34,846 nt of DNA from an uncultured Lachnospiraceae bacterium (GTDB lineage Bacteria; Bacillota; Clostridia; Lachnospirales; Lachnospiraceae): NCBI GenBank assembly GCA_910588535.1, contig CAJUOO010000032.1, positions 1-34,846 on the forward strand, in the 5' to 3' direction. The translations under genes and the position numbers were made by a program. Under the pieces are notes generated by a model. It worked only from the letters and a program-made list of their open reading frames with translations. It had not been told where the DNA came from and searched no databases. This document shows positions 1 to 8,153 of this stretch, in pieces. The stretch's first letter is position 1; the number at the start of each line of letters is the position of its first letter.

Positions 1-131
1 AGGTTCCTTGAGAACCACAGGCAGTTCGCCGGACTGTTTTATCAGTTAGGCAAAACACGCTGTCATTCTGCTTGTATAGGATTGACAGATCGTTTTTGGT
101 GTTTCCATAAGAATGTATGATGCTCTGTGAA
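1..131 (-). repeat. Left copy of long terminal repeat, cut by window edge
   Basis: Read on the minus strand, this stretch matches the right end of the window (about 34690-34846) at most positions, with small indels. Shared blocks include TGTTTTGCCTAACTGATAAA, GAACTGCCTGTGGT and CTCAAGGAACCT. The copy runs outward off the window after CTCAAGGAACCT (bases 12 to 1). That 12-mer also starts the core of the hairpin element at 209-348, so all three belong to one repeat family. No transposase gene accompanies it. The function is unknown. Confidence 0.8.
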
Positions 132-208
132 CAAAAACGAAATAAAAATAAATATAAATCTGCAAGTATATGTAAAATCACATCATATCTCAACGATTCA
201 GTAAAGCA

Positions 209-348
209 GTATAGCCCGACCGCTGTTTTCCTCAAGGAACCTATTGAAAAACGTCGGTACTTAGCGAGGTTTTTCACGAGCTTAGTATCCGTTACGTTTT
301 TCACTAAGCGAAAGCGGGGTGACGGAGGAAACAGCGGTCGGGCTATAC
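209..348 (+). repeat. Nested-hairpin repeat element
   Basis: The outer arms at 209-233 and 325-348 are complementary over 24 bases with a single extra T in the left arm. An inner imperfect inverted repeat lies at about 246-265 and 279-301 (GAAAAACG...CTTAGC against GCTTAG...CGTTTTTC). The segment 230-265 matches 34811-34846 at 33 of 36 positions, although the flanking arms differ between the copies. The whole unit could fold into a long hairpin as DNA or RNA. It resembles a small non-autonomous mobile element or a structured repeat. I cannot name the family. Confidence 0.75.
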
Positions 349-586
349 GGACCTTTTCCGAAAATGAGAAAAGAAAATTTATCTTGCAAAAAGTGATAGA
401 TTATAGCAGAAAAAGCAAAAGTCACTTGAAGCTATTGTTTGCTAGAATATAATGGATTATAATTATAGTATTGTCAGGGTAAGTAGCTGTGTTTATGTAT
501 ATGTGCTGTAGGAAAGCAGACACCAAGATATTGTATAGAAAGAGAATGGAGTAGGAAAATATATTTCCCTGCTCCATTTGTTGTCT
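349..586. other. Non-coding flank; weak hairpin at 545-578
   Basis: I see no gene here. An open frame does cross 117-452, but it runs through the hairpin repeat and has no convincing ribosome binding site or family resemblance. At 545-578 the arms AATGGAG and CTCCATT enclose a second partly paired segment just downstream of the stop of the minus-strand gene at 587. It may act as a terminator for converging transcripts, but the T-tract is poor. Confidence 0.4.
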
Positions 587-3500
587 CTATTCTTTTATAT
601 TTTTATGTGCGGTTGCAAGCATCAGTTTAATACGGTTTAGCTGGTTGACCTCACTCGCTCCCGGATCGTAATCAACAGCGATAATATTTGATTTTGGATA
701 CTGATGTCTTAACTCTTTGATAACTCCCTTGCCCACCACATGGTTGGGAAGACAGCCAAAGGGCTGTGCACATACGATATTATTGACACCACCATGAATA
801 AGCTCCAGCATCTCGCCGGTCAGAAACCATCCTTCACCCGTCTGATTTCCAAGGGAAACGATAGGGTTGGCGTATTTCGCGAGATCTTTTATATAGGCAG
901 GAGGTGTGAAACGCTGGCTTTTGGTCAGCTCTTTTCTGGCCGTTTTTCTCATATATTCCAGAAGAGAGATGGCGATATTGCACAGTCTTGCAGTAGAAGC
1001 TTTGCTTCCCAGATGCTCAGCTTTAAAATTCTCATTGTAGAAGCAGTATAGGAAAAAATCTAATAGATCTGGCACCACTGCCTCTGCACCCTCTGCTTCC
1101 AGAAGCTCGACAAGGTGGTTATTTGCCGCAGGGAGGAACTTTACTAGAATCTCTCCCACAATGCCCACTCTTGGCTTTTTAATATCAAGGAGTGGCAGAT
1201 TGTCAAAGTCGCGGATAATGCCGCGAATATTTCTGCCAAATTCTATCATCGAAGGATTTTTTTTGGAGAGGGAGGCGATGCATTTTGCCTTCCATTTTTC
1301 ATGCAATGCGTTGGCGGAACCTGTTTCTTTCTCGTAGGGGCGAGTGCGATACAGCACGCGCATAAATATATCACCGTACACGACAGCCTGCATTCCTTTG
1401 ATAAGCATCGGCAGCGTGTAATGAAAGCCCTCGTTTGTCTCAATACCGCTGGTGTTAAGAGAGAGCACAGGAATTTGAGGCATCCCTGCTTTTTCCAGTG
1501 CACGGCGAATAAAGCCTATATAATTGGTTGCACGGCAGCCACCGCCTGTCTGTGAGATAACGACGGCAGTTTTATCTAGATCATAGTTCCCTGACAGCAA
1601 AGCCTCCATAAGCTGACCAACCACGATAAGAGAAGGATAACAGGCATCATTGTTGACATATTTTAACCCGACATCAACAGAGGACTTGTTTTTGCTCTCC
1701 CCAAGTATCTCAAAATGATAGCCGCAGGAATTAAGGGCGGGTCCCACCAGATCAAAATGGATCGGGGACATCTGCGGACAGAGAATGGTGTAGTCCCTGC
1801 GCATCTGCTTGGTAAATTCCACCCGATGATAGGCGGAGGAAATTACTTTTCTCTCAATGTGTTTTTGATCTCTTACGCGAAGCGCGGAGATCAGAGAGCG
1901 AATGCGGATTCTAGCTGCCCCTAGATTGTTGACTTCATCAATTTTTAATACTGTATAAATTTTCCCAGAACGGGATAAAATATCATTAACACAATCAGTA
2001 GTGACGGCATCCAGACCACAGCCAAAGGAATTAAGCTGAATCAGATCCAGATTGTCCTGTGTCTTTACAAAGTTTGCGGCTGCATAAAGGCGGGAGTGGT
2101 ACATCCACTGATCCATAACGATGAGCGGCCGTTCCGTCTCGCCCAGATGTGCCACAGAATCTTCTGTGAGAACAGCGATGCCATAGGAATTGATAAGCTC
2201 AGGAATACCATGATGGATCTCTGGATCAATATGGTAGGGGCGCCCGGCAAGGACAATGCCGCGCCTTCCCGTTTTCTTCATATAAGAAAGAACCTCCTCG
2301 CCCTTTTGCTTAATATCCTCTCTTGCCGTCATAAGCTCTGCCCAGCCCTCTTCCCCGGCAGCGCGAATCTCTTCTGCTGGGATGTGGTGAGATTCGGTAA
2401 ATACCTTTACTAGCTGGTCTACCAGTATTTCTTTATTTGTAAAGGCGACAAATGGATTCATAAACTGAATTTTCTCTGTGCGAATCTCCTCTACATTATT
2501 TTTGATATTTTCTGCGTAGGAAGTGACAATCGGACAGTTGTAATGATTATTTGCCTCTGGGGTTTCATTTCTCTCATATGGGACACAGGGGTAGAAAATA
2601 GAGGTAATTCCCTGTTTAATCAGCCATACAACATGTCCGTGCGCAAGCTTTGCCGGGTAACATTCCGATTCAGACGGGATGGATTCAATGCCAAGCTCAT
2701 AGATTTTCCGGTTGGATTCCGGCGAGAGAATCACGCGGAAGTTAAGTTTTTTGAAAAAGGTTGCCCAGAATGGATAGTTTTCATACATATTAAGCACGCG
2801 CGGGATACCGATGGTGCCTCGAACGGCAATATCTTCTGTCAAGCTCTCATAGCCAAATAGGCGCTTATTCTTGTACTCAAATAGATTTGGAATCTTGTCT
2901 TTGTTCTTTTCTTTTCCAATGCCGCGCTCACAGCGGTTTCCAGTGATAAATTGTCTTCCTCCAGTAAAACGGTTGATGGTGAGAAGGCAGCTATTGGTAC
3001 AGCCCTTGCATCTTGCCATGGAGGTGGTGAAGGTGAGAGCATTGATCTTCTCGATTGGCAACATGGTGGATTCCTTAGAGCTGTCATAGCGCTCCCTCGC
3101 GATAAGTGCCGCTCCAAATGCGCCCATAATTCCGGCAATATCTGGTCTTACGGCATCACAGCCGGAGATGCGCTCAAAACTTCTTAGAACGGCATCATTA
3201 TAAAAGGTGCCACCTTGAACCACTACTTTCTCGCCAAGATCCCTTGGATTGGTAATTTTAATCACCTTAAATAATGCATTTTTAATAACCGAATAGGCAA
3301 GCCCAGCAGAAATATCGGCAACTTCCGCCCCTTCCTTTTGTGCCTGCTTAACATTAGAATTCATAAATACGGTGCAGCGCGTGCCAAGATCAATTGGATT
3401 TTTGGCAAAAAGTGCCGCCTTGGCAAAGTCCTGTACACTATAATTCAGAGATTTTGCAAAAGTCTCGATAAAGGATCCACATCCTGAGGAGCAGGCTTCA

Positions 3501-4813
3501 TTGAGCTGCACGCTGTCCACGGTCTTGTTGCGGATCTTGATACATTTCATATCTTGACCGCCAATATCAAGAATACAGTCAACCTCAGGCTCAAAAAAGG
3601 CAGCGGCATAATAGTGGGATACCGTTTCCACCTCTCCCTCATCCAACATAAGCGCCGCCTTAATCAGTGCCTCACCATATCCGGTGGAACAAGAGTATAC
3701 AATAGAAGCACTCTGGGGCAGGCGAGAATAGATATCCTTGATGGCTCCTATTGTAGTGCCAAGTGGATTGCCGTTATTGTTGCTGTAGAATGAATAGAGA
3801 AGAGCACCATCCTCGCCGACCAAGGCGACCTTGGTGGTGGTGGAGCCGGCGTCAATACCAAGAAAGCAATCACCCTCATAGGTGGAAAGCTCCCCCGTTG
3901 CAACTGAGTGAGAATTATGCCTTTCTATAAACTCCTCATACTCTGCCTCATCATAAAACAGAGGCTCCATCCGCTTAACCTCAAATTCAAGTTTGATGGA
4001 GGAGGAGAGTTTGGCAAGCAGCTCTTTTATAGAGATGGATGCCGTTCCCGGATTGAGTGCTGCACCAATCGCGGCAAATAGATGAGAATTATCCGGCGCA
4101 ATCGTCTGCTGTGGTGTTAGATGCAGTGTGCGGACAAAAGCATTTTTTAATTCAGGCAGAAAATGAAGTGGTCCGCCAAGAAAGGCTACATTGCCACGTA
4201 TAGGCTTACCACAGGCAAGTCCACTGATCGTCTGGTTGACCACAGCCTGAAAAATGGAGGCAGAAAGATCCTCTTTTGTAGCCCCTTCGTTGATCAGAGG
4301 TTGGATATCTGATTTGGCAAATACCCCACAGCGGGCGGCGATGGGATAGATGGCCTTATAATTTTTTGCATATTCATTAAGACCAGAGGCATCCGTCTGT
4401 AAAAGAGAAGCCATCTGGTCAATAAAGGAGCCAGTACCGCCGGCACAGATGCCATTCATGCGCTGATCAATGCCGTTGGTAAAATATATAATTTTTGCAT
4501 CCTCCCCGCCAAGCTCAATGGCAACGTCAGTCTGGGGAGCATAGTCCTGAAGGGCAGTGGAGACAGCGACAACCTCCTGAACAAATGGGATTTCCAGATG
4601 CTTGGAGAGTGTTAGGCCGCCAGATCCAGTGATGACAGGCGATAAAGTAAGCTCTCCCAGACTGTCATGGGCGCGGGAGAGCAGCATAGCCACAGTTTCC
4701 TGAATATTGGCATAATGACGTTCATAGTCTGAAAATAGGACGTTGTGAGCGTCATTTAATATAGCGATCTTTACGGTTGTAGAACCGATATCAATACCTA
4801 ATGTGTGCTTCAT
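587..4813 (-). CDS. 2-hydroxyacyl-CoA dehydratase activator/subunit fusion (BcrAD/BadFG ATPase, 1408 aa)
   Basis: This very large cytoplasmic protein contains two activator (ASKHA ATPase) modules followed by a dehydratase-like region. Module 1 begins with GIDIGSTTVK (residues 6-15) and has GGEDAK (102-107) and GICAGGTGSF with Cys123. Module 2 starts near residue 317 with FLGIDAGSTTTK and contains GGQDMK and CSSGCGSF. In this family cysteines at these places hold a bridging [4Fe-4S] cluster, and ATP hydrolysis drives a low-potential electron to a partner dehydratase. The rest (about 600-1408) has a cysteine-rich start (CKGCTNSC, GNRCERG) and matches the DUF2229/HgdB-like part of these fusions. 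Such 1400-residue proteins are common in anaerobic Clostridia, but their substrate is generally not known and I cannot infer it here. The ATG start is preceded by AGGAGG (minus strand) about 20 bases upstream, which is rather far. The gene is monocistronic and divergent from the LysM gene. Confidence 0.9.
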   Translation of the reverse strand: MKHTLGIDIGSTTVKIAILNDAHNVLFSDYERHYANIQETVAMLLSRAHDSLGELTLSPVITGSGGLTLSKHLEIPFVQEVVAVSTALQDYAPQTDVAIELGGEDAKIIYFTNGIDQRMNGICAGGTGSFIDQMASLLQTDASGLNEYAKNYKAIYPIAARCGVFAKSDIQPLINEGATKEDLSASIFQAVVNQTISGLACGKPIRGNVAFLGGPLHFLPELKNAFVRTLHLTPQQTIAPDNSHLFAAIGAALNPGTASISIKELLAKLSSSIKLEFEVKRMEPLFYDEAEYEEFIERHNSHSVATGELSTYEGDCFLGIDAGSTTTKVALVGEDGALLYSFYSNNNGNPLGTTIGAIKDIYSRLPQSASIVYSCSTGYGEALIKAALMLDEGEVETVSHYYAAAFFEPEVDCILDIGGQDMKCIKIRNKTVDSVQLNEACSSGCGSFIETFAKSLNYSVQDFAKAALFAKNPIDLGTRCTVFMNSNVKQAQKEGAEVADISAGLAYSVIKNALFKVIKITNPRDLGEKVVVQGGTFYNDAVLRSFERISGCDAVRPDIAGIMGAFGAALIARERYDSSKESTMLPIEKINALTFTTSMARCKGCTNSCLLTINRFTGGRQFITGNRCERGIGKEKNKDKIPNLFEYKNKRLFGYESLTEDIAVRGTIGIPRVLNMYENYPFWATFFKKLNFRVILSPESNRKIYELGIESIPSESECYPAKLAHGHVVWLIKQGITSIFYPCVPYERNETPEANNHYNCPIVTSYAENIKNNVEEIRTEKIQFMNPFVAFTNKEILVDQLVKVFTESHHIPAEEIRAAGEEGWAELMTAREDIKQKGEEVLSYMKKTGRRGIVLAGRPYHIDPEIHHGIPELINSYGIAVLTEDSVAHLGETERPLIVMDQWMYHSRLYAAANFVKTQDNLDLIQLNSFGCGLDAVTTDCVNDILSRSGKIYTVLKIDEVNNLGAARIRIRSLISALRVRDQKHIERKVISSAYHRVEFTKQMRRDYTILCPQMSPIHFDLVGPALNSCGYHFEILGESKNKSSVDVGLKYVNNDACYPSLIVVGQLMEALLSGNYDLDKTAVVISQTGGGCRATNYIGFIRRALEKAGMPQIPVLSLNTSGIETNEGFHYTLPMLIKGMQAVVYGDIFMRVLYRTRPYEKETGSANALHEKWKAKCIASLSKKNPSMIEFGRNIRGIIRDFDNLPLLDIKKPRVGIVGEILVKFLPAANNHLVELLEAEGAEAVVPDLLDFFLYCFYNENFKAEHLGSKASTARLCNIAISLLEYMRKTARKELTKSQRFTPPAYIKDLAKYANPIVSLGNQTGEGWFLTGEMLELIHGGVNNIVCAQPFGCLPNHVVGKGVIKELRHQYPKSNIIAVDYDPGASEVNQLNRIKLMLATAHKNIKE

Positions 4814-4866
4814 AGTTGTTTGCGAAAAAACGCATCCTCCTTTTTTGATAGCTGATTAGCTATATC

Positions 4867-4895
4867 ATTATAGTACAAAAAGGACCTTTTTTCAA
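4867..4895 (-). promoter_or_regulatory. Promoter of the dehydratase-activator gene
   Basis: On the minus strand TTGAAA (4890-4895) is followed after exactly 17 bases by TATAAT (4867-4872), about 55 bases before the start codon. Between it and the gene, 4847-4862 forms a small palindrome (ATAGCT, loop GATT, AGCTAT) that could be an operator or leader hairpin. Confidence 0.7.
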
Positions 4896-4926
4896 CAAAA
4901 AATCAGTTAAGATATATAAAGAAAAT

Positions 4927-4977
4927 GTTAAGAAGGAGAGGAAATCCCACAAAACTCAGTATCAAATCTTCCTTAAC
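4927..4977. repeat. Imperfect 11-bp inverted repeat upstream of the LysM gene
   Basis: Arms at 4927-4937 and 4967-4977 pair over 11 positions with one mismatch and one G-U, around a 29-base loop. It lies between the divergent promoter and the LysM start. It could be a regulator site or a leader hairpin; the sequence gives nothing more specific. Confidence 0.3.
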
Positions 4978-5021
4978 AAGAATATAGTAGTAAAGAAAAG
5001 AAAACAGGAGCTGAAACAATA

Positions 5022-5579
5022 ATGGATTACAGAGATCACGAATATGACCGCTCAGATGAAAGATATTCAGGGAATAAAAAATTATATTGCGATTTATGCT
5101 TCCGCCGCTGCCGCGGGATTTATCATGTAATAGAAAAAGGAGACACTCTCTACAGCCTTGGAAAACGATATCATGTATCCGTGTCTGATCTGATGCGCGC
5201 CAACCCTTATGTCAATGTCTATAACTTAAGAATTGGAGAAGAGCTTTGCATCCCAGTTCGCCCGCGTCCCAGAATGGACAGTGATATGGATGAAGATGAC
5301 TGGGAAGATTATATGGAAGACTATACCGAGAATATGGATCAGGCGAGAGAGCGGCAGTGGATGAACAGGATGCCTGACACGATGCCAGAGAGGGAGAGAA
5401 CTTCTATGTCGGAGAACAGAAGATCGGAGGAATATGTAAACGAGGAGGAGATCGAGGATAACCATCGGACCGTTATGGCAAATCGCTTTTCTGAGAACGA
5501 CTCTATCCGGGATGTACTTGATAAAACAGGGCTTACTATGTCAGACTTCATGGAATTTTTATCCAAAAAGATGGATTGA
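5022..5579 (+). CDS. LysM-domain protein (185 aa)
   Basis: A single LysM domain covers about residues 34-78 (YHVIEKGDTLYSLGKRY ... NLRIGEELCIP), the fold that binds peptidoglycan N-acetylglucosamine. No signal peptide precedes it. The N-terminus is hydrophilic with two CxxC-like cysteines, so the protein is probably intracellular or targeted to a spore layer, like SafA/SpoVID-type proteins of spore formers. The region from 80 to 165 is highly charged and rich in Met, Glu, Asp and Arg, and the last 25 residues form a predicted helical tail. AGGAG lies just upstream of the ATG. A strong promoter for the next gene overlaps the stop codon. A role in the spore coat is inferred only from the domain and from the lack of a secretion signal. 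Confidence 0.75.
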   Translation: MDYRDHEYDRSDERYSGNKKLYCDLCFRRCRGIYHVIEKGDTLYSLGKRYHVSVSDLMRANPYVNVYNLRIGEELCIPVRPRPRMDSDMDEDDWEDYMEDYTENMDQARERQWMNRMPDTMPERERTSMSENRRSEEYVNEEEIEDNHRTVMANRFSENDSIRDVLDKTGLTMSDFMEFLSKKMD

Positions 5580-5604
5580 CAAAAAAAAGTATAGCACCTA
5601 TAAT
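5576..5604 (+). promoter_or_regulatory. Consensus sigma-A promoter overlapping the LysM stop
   Basis: TTGACA (5576-5581), a 17-base spacer and TATAAT (5599-5604) match the consensus exactly. The expected transcript start is near 5611, about 11 bases before the first base of the long stem at 5622. This is the best promoter in the window and indicates that the structured segment downstream is transcribed. Confidence 0.85.
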
Positions 5605-5621
5605 ATAATATGCCATAGTAT

Positions 5622-5698
5622 CAAAGTGTGCCTAACTGCTATATTTCGCGGATATACAGCACAGTCCAATCTCGTGAATTGCGGTTGGGCACGCTTTG
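5622..5698 (+). ncRNA. Candidate structured leader RNA (three-way junction with complementary loops)
   Basis: Bases 5622-5636 pair with 5684-5698 over 15 consecutive positions, two of them G-U. Inside lie a second stem (5637-5644 with 5652-5661, two-base bulge) and a third (5667-5670 with 5678-5681). The loop of stem 2 has UCGCGG (5646-5651) and that of stem 3 has UCGUGA (5672-5677). These can pair over six positions, a kissing-loop arrangement like that of purine riboswitches. The conserved purine-riboswitch junction bases are absent and I do not recognise the class. A perfect promoter lies just upstream, and an SD (GGAG, 5704-5707) with an ATG at 5713 follows the stem immediately. There is no terminator U-tract, so control of translation or RNA stability is more likely than attenuation. 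Confidence 0.55.
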
Positions 5699-5823
5699 GA
5701 GACGGAGTATAGATGGATCAAAGCAGGGACATCTTCCGCCTATGTTTGAACTGCAAAAAAGTGGAAATACTTACAGAAAATGCTATGGGAAGGATTTCCA
5801 AACAAAAAGAAAGAAGGATGCAG

Positions 5824-6699
5824 ATGAAGTTGTTGAATAAACTAGAAAGAAAATTTGGAAGATATGCGATCAGAAATATTTCTTTGATATTAATTTTGTG
5901 CTATGCCGCTGGATATCTTTTTCAGATAATGAATCCTAATATTATACTTCTTTTGTATCTGAATCCATATCTTATTCTGAGAGGACAGGTCTGGCGTCTG
6001 TTTACATGGATTTTAATTCCTCCAGAGTCCTTTTCTTTTTTTACGCTTTTAATGCTTTATTTTTATTATTCTCTGGGAACAAATCTGGAGCGTACATGGG
6101 GAACTTTCCGGTATAATTTATATTTGTTGTCCGGCATGTTGTTCACAGCGCTTGGAAGCTTTCTTCTGTTTGGCTATATCTGTCTGGCAGCTGGGGAGGT
6201 TCCGGCAGAGCTAAGTCTTAAGGGTATGGATGGCATGTTGGCAGGATATATGTATTTTGGAGGGTTTAGCACCTATTATATTAATATGTCCATCTTTCTA
6301 GCATATGCTATGACCTTCCCCAATATGCAGGTGCTCTTGTTCTTCTTTGTTCCGATTAAAGTGAAGGTTTTGGGAATTATCTATGCATTGATGCTGGTGT
6401 TTAGCTTTTTTACAAGCGGTGTGGGGGCACAGTTTGTAATTGGCGCATCGCTTCTTAATACTCTGATGTTCTTCCTTATGACAAGGAATTATCGAAGGGT
6501 TGATCCGAGGGAGATACACCGCAGAAGAACATATCAGAGGCAGGTTAAGATGCCAAGAGGAGTCACAAAGCATAAATGTGCCATCTGCGGGCGAACGGAG
6601 CTTGACGGGGAGGATCTGGAATTTCGGTTCTGTTCTAAGTGTAATGGCAATTATGAGTATTGCAAGGAGCATTTATTTACGCACCAGCATGTTCAATAA
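5824..6699 (+). CDS. Rhomboid-like membrane protein without the catalytic motif, with C-terminal zinc-ribbon-like tail
   Basis: About six hydrophobic segments occupy residues 15-220. The arrangement (a WRLFTW motif after the first helix, then ...GTNLERTWG) resembles the rhomboid fold. The GxSG serine motif and a paired histidine of active rhomboid proteases are not visible, so it is probably a pseudoprotease or membrane chaperone-like protein. The cytoplasmic C-terminus has CAICGRTEL ... FCSKCNG ... YCKEHLFTHQH, a cysteine/histidine cluster suited to zinc. I prefer the ATG at 5824 (AAGGA five bases upstream, MKLLNKLERKFG start). An in-frame ATG at 5713 with GGAG would add 37 residues and lies right behind the structured RNA, so it may be the true start or a leader. 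Pyruvate kinase follows after 20 bases. Confidence 0.7.
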   Translation: MKLLNKLERKFGRYAIRNISLILILCYAAGYLFQIMNPNIILLLYLNPYLILRGQVWRLFTWILIPPESFSFFTLLMLYFYYSLGTNLERTWGTFRYNLYLLSGMLFTALGSFLLFGYICLAAGEVPAELSLKGMDGMLAGYMYFGGFSTYYINMSIFLAYAMTFPNMQVLLFFFVPIKVKVLGIIYALMLVFSFFTSGVGAQFVIGASLLNTLMFFLMTRNYRRVDPREIHRRRTYQRQVKMPRGVTKHKCAICGRTELDGEDLEFRFCSKCNGNYEYCKEHLFTHQHVQ

Positions 6700-6719
6700 A
6701 TTATGGAGGAGATTGGTCG

Positions 6720-8144
6720 ATGAAAAAAACAAAAATTATCTGTACGATGGGACCAAACACGGATGACCGTGAGATGATGAAGCAGCTTGCAGAGAATGGG
6801 ATGGATATTGCTCGTTTTAATTTTTCCCACGGTGATTATGATGAACAGCTTGAGAGAATTCGCCTGCTCAAAAGTGTGAGGGAGGAGCTGGGGCTGCCGA
6901 TTGCCATGCTTCTTGACACAAAGGGGCCAGAGATTCGGACAGGTCTTTTAAAGGATGAGAAAAAGGTGATCCTGAAAGAGGGAGAGACATATACACTGAC
7001 GACAAAGGAGATTGTGGGGGATGAGTCGATAGGACATATTAGCTATGAGGGACTACCTGCAGATCTGGAGATTGGAAATAAGATTTTAATAGATGACGGC
7101 TTGATAGAACTTGAGGTGACGGAGCTCACTGACACAGATATTGTATGTGAGATTATTAACGGTGGTGAGCTTGGCATGAGAAAGGGTGTAAATGTGCCGA
7201 ATGTCAGCATTAAGCTTCCGGGAATTACAGAGAAGGATAAGGAAGATATTTTATTTGGCATAGAGCAGGGCTTTGATTTTATCGCTGCCTCTTTTGTGAG
7301 AAATGCTGCGTGCATCAATGAGATCAAGGAGCTTTTGCGGGAGTATCACGCAGATATTTCTGTGATTGCCAAGATTGAAAATGCAGAGGGTGTGGCCCAT
7401 CTGGATGAAATTATTACGGCTTCGGACGGAATTATGGTGGCGCGCGGGGATCTGGGCGTGGAGATTCCACCAGAGGAAGTTCCATATATCCAGAAGCAGA
7501 TGATACAAAAGTGCAATGACAACTATAAGCCCGTAATCACAGCGACACAGATGCTGGATTCTATGATCCGCAATCCTAGACCTACAAGGGCAGAGGTTGC
7601 AGATGTGGCAAACGCGATCTATGATGGCACAGATGCGATTATGCTGTCAGGGGAGACTGCCATGGGAAAATATCCGGTGGAGGCACTTAGGATGATGGCG
7701 GAGATCGCCAGAACGACAGAATCTCATCTAAATTATAGTGAGATACTGGAAAAAAAGAGAGCGTTCAGCAAGAGTAGTATATCCACTGCGGTGAGCTATG
7801 CTTCGGTGGCGACTGCGTACCGCATGAATGTGAAGGCGATTATCACACCGAGCTATTCTGGCTTTACAGCAAGGCAGGTATCAAAGTTTAAGCCACAGCA
7901 GCTTTTAATAGGACTGTCCCCGGATGAGAGAATTTTGCGCCGTATGCAGATTTACTGGGGTGTGATTCCGATTAAGTCCGAGGAAGAGCAATCCACAGAT
8001 GCCATTATTATGAGCGCGCTGAAGCTTGTGAAGGAGCATGGGTATGTGAAGGAGCGCGATATGGTGATTGTCACCGCGGGAGTGGCTGCCAACAGTGGGC
8101 ATAGCGGCGGGGTTACTAATATTATGAAGATAGAGACCATATAG
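6720..8144 (+). CDS. pyk: Pyruvate kinase
   Basis: This enzyme converts phosphoenolpyruvate and ADP to pyruvate and ATP, the last step of glycolysis. Recognisable signatures are KTKIICTMGPNT at the start, MDIARFNFSHG, the DTKGPEIRTG segment, IAKIENAEGV with the catalytic lysine, MVARGDLGVEIP, ATQMLDSM and the DAIMLSGETA loop. At 474 residues it has the A, B and C domains but lacks the extra C-terminal PEP-utiliser-like domain of Bacillus enzymes. The ATG at 6720 follows GGAGGA with a spacing of eight bases; an upstream in-frame ATG at 6660 lies inside the previous gene and is unlikely. It probably shares a transcript with the rhomboid-like gene and the genes that follow. Confidence 0.96.
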   Translation: MKKTKIICTMGPNTDDREMMKQLAENGMDIARFNFSHGDYDEQLERIRLLKSVREELGLPIAMLLDTKGPEIRTGLLKDEKKVILKEGETYTLTTKEIVGDESIGHISYEGLPADLEIGNKILIDDGLIELEVTELTDTDIVCEIINGGELGMRKGVNVPNVSIKLPGITEKDKEDILFGIEQGFDFIAASFVRNAACINEIKELLREYHADISVIAKIENAEGVAHLDEIITASDGIMVARGDLGVEIPPEEVPYIQKQMIQKCNDNYKPVITATQMLDSMIRNPRPTRAEVADVANAIYDGTDAIMLSGETAMGKYPVEALRMMAEIARTTESHLNYSEILEKKRAFSKSSISTAVSYASVATAYRMNVKAIITPSYSGFTARQVSKFKPQQLLIGLSPDERILRRMQIYWGVIPIKSEEEQSTDAIIMSALKLVKEHGYVKERDMVIVTAGVAANSGHSGGVTNIMKIETI

Positions 8145-8153
8145 GAGGACGAG

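Noticed and set aside
117..452. Open frame of 111 codons at the left edge
   Set aside because: It crosses the hairpin repeat, has no good ribosome site, and its composition is explained by the repeat.
5629..5638. Ten-base match TGCCTAACTG between the structured RNA and the terminal repeats
   Set aside because: A ten-base match is expected by chance in a window of this size and the surroundings do not align.
5622..5698. Assignment of the structured RNA to the purine riboswitch class
   Set aside because: The kissing-loop layout is similar but the conserved junction bases of that class are absent.
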